Assembly (NCBI GenBank): GCA_004297555.1
Contig: SCSV01000217.1
Location: 1-15,548 of the forward strand
Origin: Salinibacterium sp.
GTDB lineage: Bacteria; Actinomycetota; Actinomycetes; Actinomycetales; Microbacteriaceae
Length of the DNA: 15,548 nucleotides
Reading direction: 5' to 3'
The notes under the pieces were generated by a model that worked only from the letters and a program-made list of their open reading frames with translations, searched no databases and had not been told where the DNA came from. This document shows, piece after piece, positions 13,415 through 15,548 of this stretch (positions within the stretch are counted from its first letter, which is position 1; the number at the start of each line of letters is the position of its first letter). The position numbers and the translations under genes are program-made.

Positions 13415-13426
13415 CCAGGCGCCTGG
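13415..13426. repeat. 12-bp perfect palindrome CCAGGCGCCTGG between exporter and GNAT genes
   Basis: The palindrome starts 2 bp after the exporter stop codon and lies inside the spacer region of the presumed GNAT promoter. It has no loop and no following T-run on the minus strand, so it is a poor intrinsic terminator. It could be an operator or have no role. Confidence 0.35.
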
Positions 13427-13428
13427 TT

Positions 13429-15189
13429 TCAGCGGGAGTCAGACGCGTCAGGCGCGACCGGTGAGCCCGTCTCGTTGGCGGCCTTCTGTGCCATGACGGC
13501 AGCGTCGGCGGCCGCGTTCTCCTGCAGCGCCGACTTGGTGCGCAGCGGGGTCGCCTTCAAGAACAGGCTCAGCACGACAGCGATCAGCACCACGCACAGA
13601 GCCACCCAGAAGACGGTGACCGCCGCATTCGAGAACCCCTCCAAGAACGGCGCGGCGAGCCGCGGGTCGGAATGGTTCAGAAACGAGGTATCGCCATCGA
13701 GCGCAGTGCCGACCGTGCCGCCGCCGCCCTGCCCCTGCTGAAGGAGGTCGATGATGTGCTTGTTATTCGGATCGGCGAGCACCCGAGGGTCATTGAACGC
13801 TGCGCGAATGCCCTTGATCACGCTCGAATCGGCGAAGGCCTCGCGAATCGTGTCTGGGATGCGCGTGAACAGCACCGAGAACAGCACCGCGGTACCGAGC
13901 GTGCCGCCGATCTGCCGGAAGAACGTGGACGAGCTCGTGGCGACCCCGATGTCCCGCGGGCCGACAGAGTTCTGGCTCGCGATGGTGAGGGTCTGCATGA
14001 GCTGGCCGAGACCGAGCCCCACCAGCAGCATCCCGATCATCACGAACCAGAGCGGCTTGTCGGCGGTTACGAAGGTGAACCAGAAGAAACCGGCCGACAT
14101 GAACAGCGTGCCGATTGTGGGGAACACGCGGTAGCGGCCGGTGCGCGCGATGACCTGGCCGCTGACGATCGAGGAGATCATGAGGCCCAGAATCATCGGA
14201 ATCATCAGGAACCCGCTCTGGGTCGGTGTCACCCCGTCGACGAGTTGCAAGTAGAGCGGAATCGTCATCATCGCGCCGAACATGCCGAACCCGACGAGCA
14301 CGCCGAGCACGGTCGCCATAGAGAAGGTTGCGTTCTTGAACAATTTGAGCGGGATGAGAGCATCGTCTCCCATGAGCTTCTCGCTCAGCACGAACGCGGC
14401 GGCCCCGAGTCCGCCGATCACGTAACACGCGAGCGAGCCGGCCGAGGCCCAACCCCACTCGCGGCCCTTCTCAGCCACGAGCAGCAACGGCACGAGGGTG
14501 ATGACGACGGTTGCTGCCCCCCACCAGTCGATCCGCACCGAGCGTCGAGTGTGCGGGATGTGCAAGAAGCGCAGCACGATCGCCAGCGCTGCGGCACCGA
14601 CGGGCAAGTTCACGAGGAAGACCCAGCGCCATCCGGTGATAAAGAGGATCTCGGGTGAGCCGGCGAAAAGGCCGCCGATGAGCGGACCGATAACGCTGGA
14701 AATGCCGAATGTGGCAAGAAAGTAGCCCTGGTACTTGGCGCGCTCGCGGGGCGCGAGGATGTCGCCCATGATCGCGAGCGGCAGAGCCATGAGACCACCG
14801 GCACCGAGGCCCTGTATTGCGCGGAACACGGCGAGTTCGTACATCGACGTCGAGAATCCTCCGGCGACCGAGCCGACCAGGAAGATCACGATGGCAATGA
14901 TGAAGAGCGGCCGCCGCCCGAAGATGTCGCTGAGCTTGCCGTAAATGGGCGTCGCGATCGTCGAGGTAATGAGGTACGCCGTGGTCACCCAGGCCTGCAG
15001 GCTCAGGCCGTCGAGGTCGTCGGCGATTGTGCGCATCGAGGTGCCGACGATGGTCTGATCGAGCGCGGAGAGGAACATCCCCGCCATCAGCCCGAAGATT
15101 ACGAACAGAATTTGCCGGTGCGTCATCACCCCGCCAGCGTCGGCGATGGCTTGTGCTTGCTGTTTACCTTTGGATTCGACGCGTGACAT
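13429..15189 (-). CDS. MFS drug exporter, DHA2/EmrB-QacA family (14 transmembrane segments)
   Basis: This 586-aa multidrug efflux protein of the major facilitator superfamily is predicted to expel drugs by proton exchange. The first helix carries the DHA2 signature LDQTIVGTSM with Asp44. Motif A GKLSDIFGRRP is at 84-94 and motif C GPLIGG in TM5. About 14 hydrophobic segments can be traced. A long polar loop rich in Gly/Gln/Asp precedes the last helix, as is common in actinobacterial members, and the C-terminal tail is Ala-rich and cytoplasmic. I chose ATG 15189 because AGAGGAA lies just upstream. The frame extends to 15252, but the extra residues (MGVTLHFTQSF...) overlap the operator palindrome and look non-coding. 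Export substrates cannot be inferred. The palindrome upstream suggests control by a TetR- or MarR-type repressor not encoded in this window. Confidence 0.93.
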   Translation of the reverse strand: MSRVESKGKQQAQAIADAGGVMTHRQILFVIFGLMAGMFLSALDQTIVGTSMRTIADDLDGLSLQAWVTTAYLITSTIATPIYGKLSDIFGRRPLFIIAIVIFLVGSVAGGFSTSMYELAVFRAIQGLGAGGLMALPLAIMGDILAPRERAKYQGYFLATFGISSVIGPLIGGLFAGSPEILFITGWRWVFLVNLPVGAAALAIVLRFLHIPHTRRSVRIDWWGAATVVITLVPLLLVAEKGREWGWASAGSLACYVIGGLGAAAFVLSEKLMGDDALIPLKLFKNATFSMATVLGVLVGFGMFGAMMTIPLYLQLVDGVTPTQSGFLMIPMILGLMISSIVSGQVIARTGRYRVFPTIGTLFMSAGFFWFTFVTADKPLWFVMIGMLLVGLGLGQLMQTLTIASQNSVGPRDIGVATSSSTFFRQIGGTLGTAVLFSVLFTRIPDTIREAFADSSVIKGIRAAFNDPRVLADPNNKHIIDLLQQGQGGGGTVGTALDGDTSFLNHSDPRLAAPFLEGFSNAAVTVFWVALCVVLIAVVLSLFLKATPLRTKSALQENAAADAAVMAQKAANETGSPVAPDASDSR

Positions 15190-15221
15190 TGGTTCCTCTT
15201 CGAGCAAGCGGTTGCGACAAA

Positions 15222-15244
15222 AACTTTGCGTGAAGTGCAAAGTT
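15222..15244. promoter_or_regulatory. 8-bp inverted repeat upstream of the exporter, probable repressor operator
   Basis: AACTTTGC (15222-15229) and GCAAAGTT (15237-15244) are exact reverse complements with a 7-bp spacer. On the minus strand a TAACTT box (15245-15240), a TANNNT match, overlaps the right arm, so a bound protein would block the exporter promoter. The site is AT-richer than its surroundings. The cognate regulator is unknown. Confidence 0.65.
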
Positions 15245-15299
15245 ACACCCACCGCAGCGGGGATGCCAGCCAGCGCGGCATCGTCGGAGCGTCGGCCCC

Positions 15300-15305
15300 T
15301 AAGAT
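15300..15305 (+). promoter_or_regulatory. Leaderless-type -10 box (TAAGAT) of the final gene
   Basis: TAAGAT ends 6 nt before GTG 15312, the same spacing as at putA, the Lrp-type gene and the ATP-grasp operon. No ribosome binding site lies between. Confidence 0.5.
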
Positions 15306-15311
15306 CGATGC

Positions 15312-15548
15312 GTGTCTGAACTCCGCCCGCGCAATCGGGCCGCGAAAACCGCCCGTCGCCGCCGCAACGCCATCCTGTTGTCTGCCCTGGCTCTGGTCGT
15401 CGTCGCCGCAGTCGTCGCCGCGTTCATAATTCTCGAGCCACACGCGCCAGCGCCAACCCCAAGCCCCACGTTCACCCCGACCCCGACGCCCACGCCAACC
15501 TCGACCCCGACGTCGACCTTTAACACGGCCGAGCACTCGATCGACGAC
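15312..15548 (+). CDS. Membrane-anchored protein with Thr/Pro-rich linker, N-terminal part; possible M15 (VanY-type) D,D-carboxypeptidase
   Basis: An open frame of exactly 79 codons runs off the end of the window. It starts at GTG 15312 with a short basic segment (KTARRRRN, 12-19), then one hydrophobic helix (about 20-41, ILLSALALVVVAAVVAAFII). The exterior part begins with a 25-residue Pro/Thr/Ser linker (45-69), then FNTAEHSIDD. The layout is a type II-like membrane anchor or uncleaved signal with a cell-wall-spanning linker. The FxxxxHSIDD ending resembles the entry to the catalytic domain of actinobacterial D-alanyl-D-alanine carboxypeptidases of the VanY/M15 type, but the catalytic part lies outside the window, so that name is tentative. 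An ATG at 15308 is in another frame and stops at once. Confidence 0.7.
   Translation, partial: MSELRPRNRAAKTARRRRNAILLSALALVVVAAVVAAFIILEPHAPAPTPSPTFTPTPTPTPTSTPTSTFNTAEHSIDD

Noticed and set aside
13415..13426. CCAGGCGCCTGG as an intrinsic terminator for the exporter
   Set aside because: It has no loop and no U-run on the relevant strand. It was kept only as a palindrome of unknown role.
13672..14658. 328-codon plus-strand frame inside the exporter region
   Set aside because: The translation is highly charged (Glu, His, Arg) with no domain. The minus strand encodes a full DHA2 exporter across the same bases.
15450..15520. Repetitive C/A/G tract as a DNA repeat element
   Set aside because: It encodes the Thr/Pro linker of the final protein in frame, so the repetition is at the protein level.

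Overview
The window is compact, GC-rich actinobacterial DNA, most likely from Microbacteriaceae. The basis is inference: high-GC codon use, a fused PutA, a RelBE pair resembling mycobacterial RelE1, a deazaflavin-type (F420) oxidoreductase, frequent GGATGC/GCATCC words, and a C-terminal AlphaE/transglutaminase operon in actinobacterial style. No rRNA, tRNA, CRISPR, IS element or phage gene was seen. Genes abut or overlap almost everywhere and no gap exceeds about 125 bp.

Layout. 1-69: tail of an unidentified + strand gene. 73-1213: a MarR repressor and an NADPH-dependent FMN/quinone-type reductase, divergent around a perfect 13-bp inverted repeat that contains the -35 box of each promoter. 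1271-7702: an amino-acid catabolism block made of bifunctional PutA, a convergent two-regulator operon (Lrp/AsnC then a YtrA-like GntR), and a divergent two-gene operon (an arginine-hydrolase-fold enzyme and ornithine aminotransferase RocD). 7711-8261: a RelBE toxin-antitoxin pair. 8300-8734: an F420-type (Ddn-like) oxidoreductase. 8783-12182: an overlapping operon of a circularly permuted ATP-grasp protein, an AlphaE-domain protein and a transglutaminase-like protein, a predicted and poorly characterised peptide-ligation/processing system. 12232-13119: a monoacylglycerol-lipase-like hydrolase. 13116-15189: a small GNAT protein and a DHA2-type drug exporter on the minus strand. 15312-15548: the start of a membrane-anchored protein with a Thr/Pro linker, possibly an M15 D,D-carboxypeptidase.

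How the genes may work together. If the enzyme at 5643-6479 makes ornithine from arginine (arginine dihydrolase/ArgZ-like, as its active-site residues suggest) rather than citrulline, then this enzyme, RocD and the P5C dehydrogenase half of PutA form a complete arginine -> ornithine -> glutamate semialdehyde/P5C -> glutamate route. The Lrp-type regulator sits between, with several palindromes in helical phase in its intergenic region.

A second window-wide signal is promoter layout. Six genes (putA, lrp-type, relB, ATP-grasp, GNAT and the last partial gene) have a TANNNT -10 box ending 6 or 7 nt before the start codon, which predicts leaderless mRNAs. Two convergent gene pairs share their stop codons inside a CTAG tetranucleotide, a word that is otherwise scarce here.
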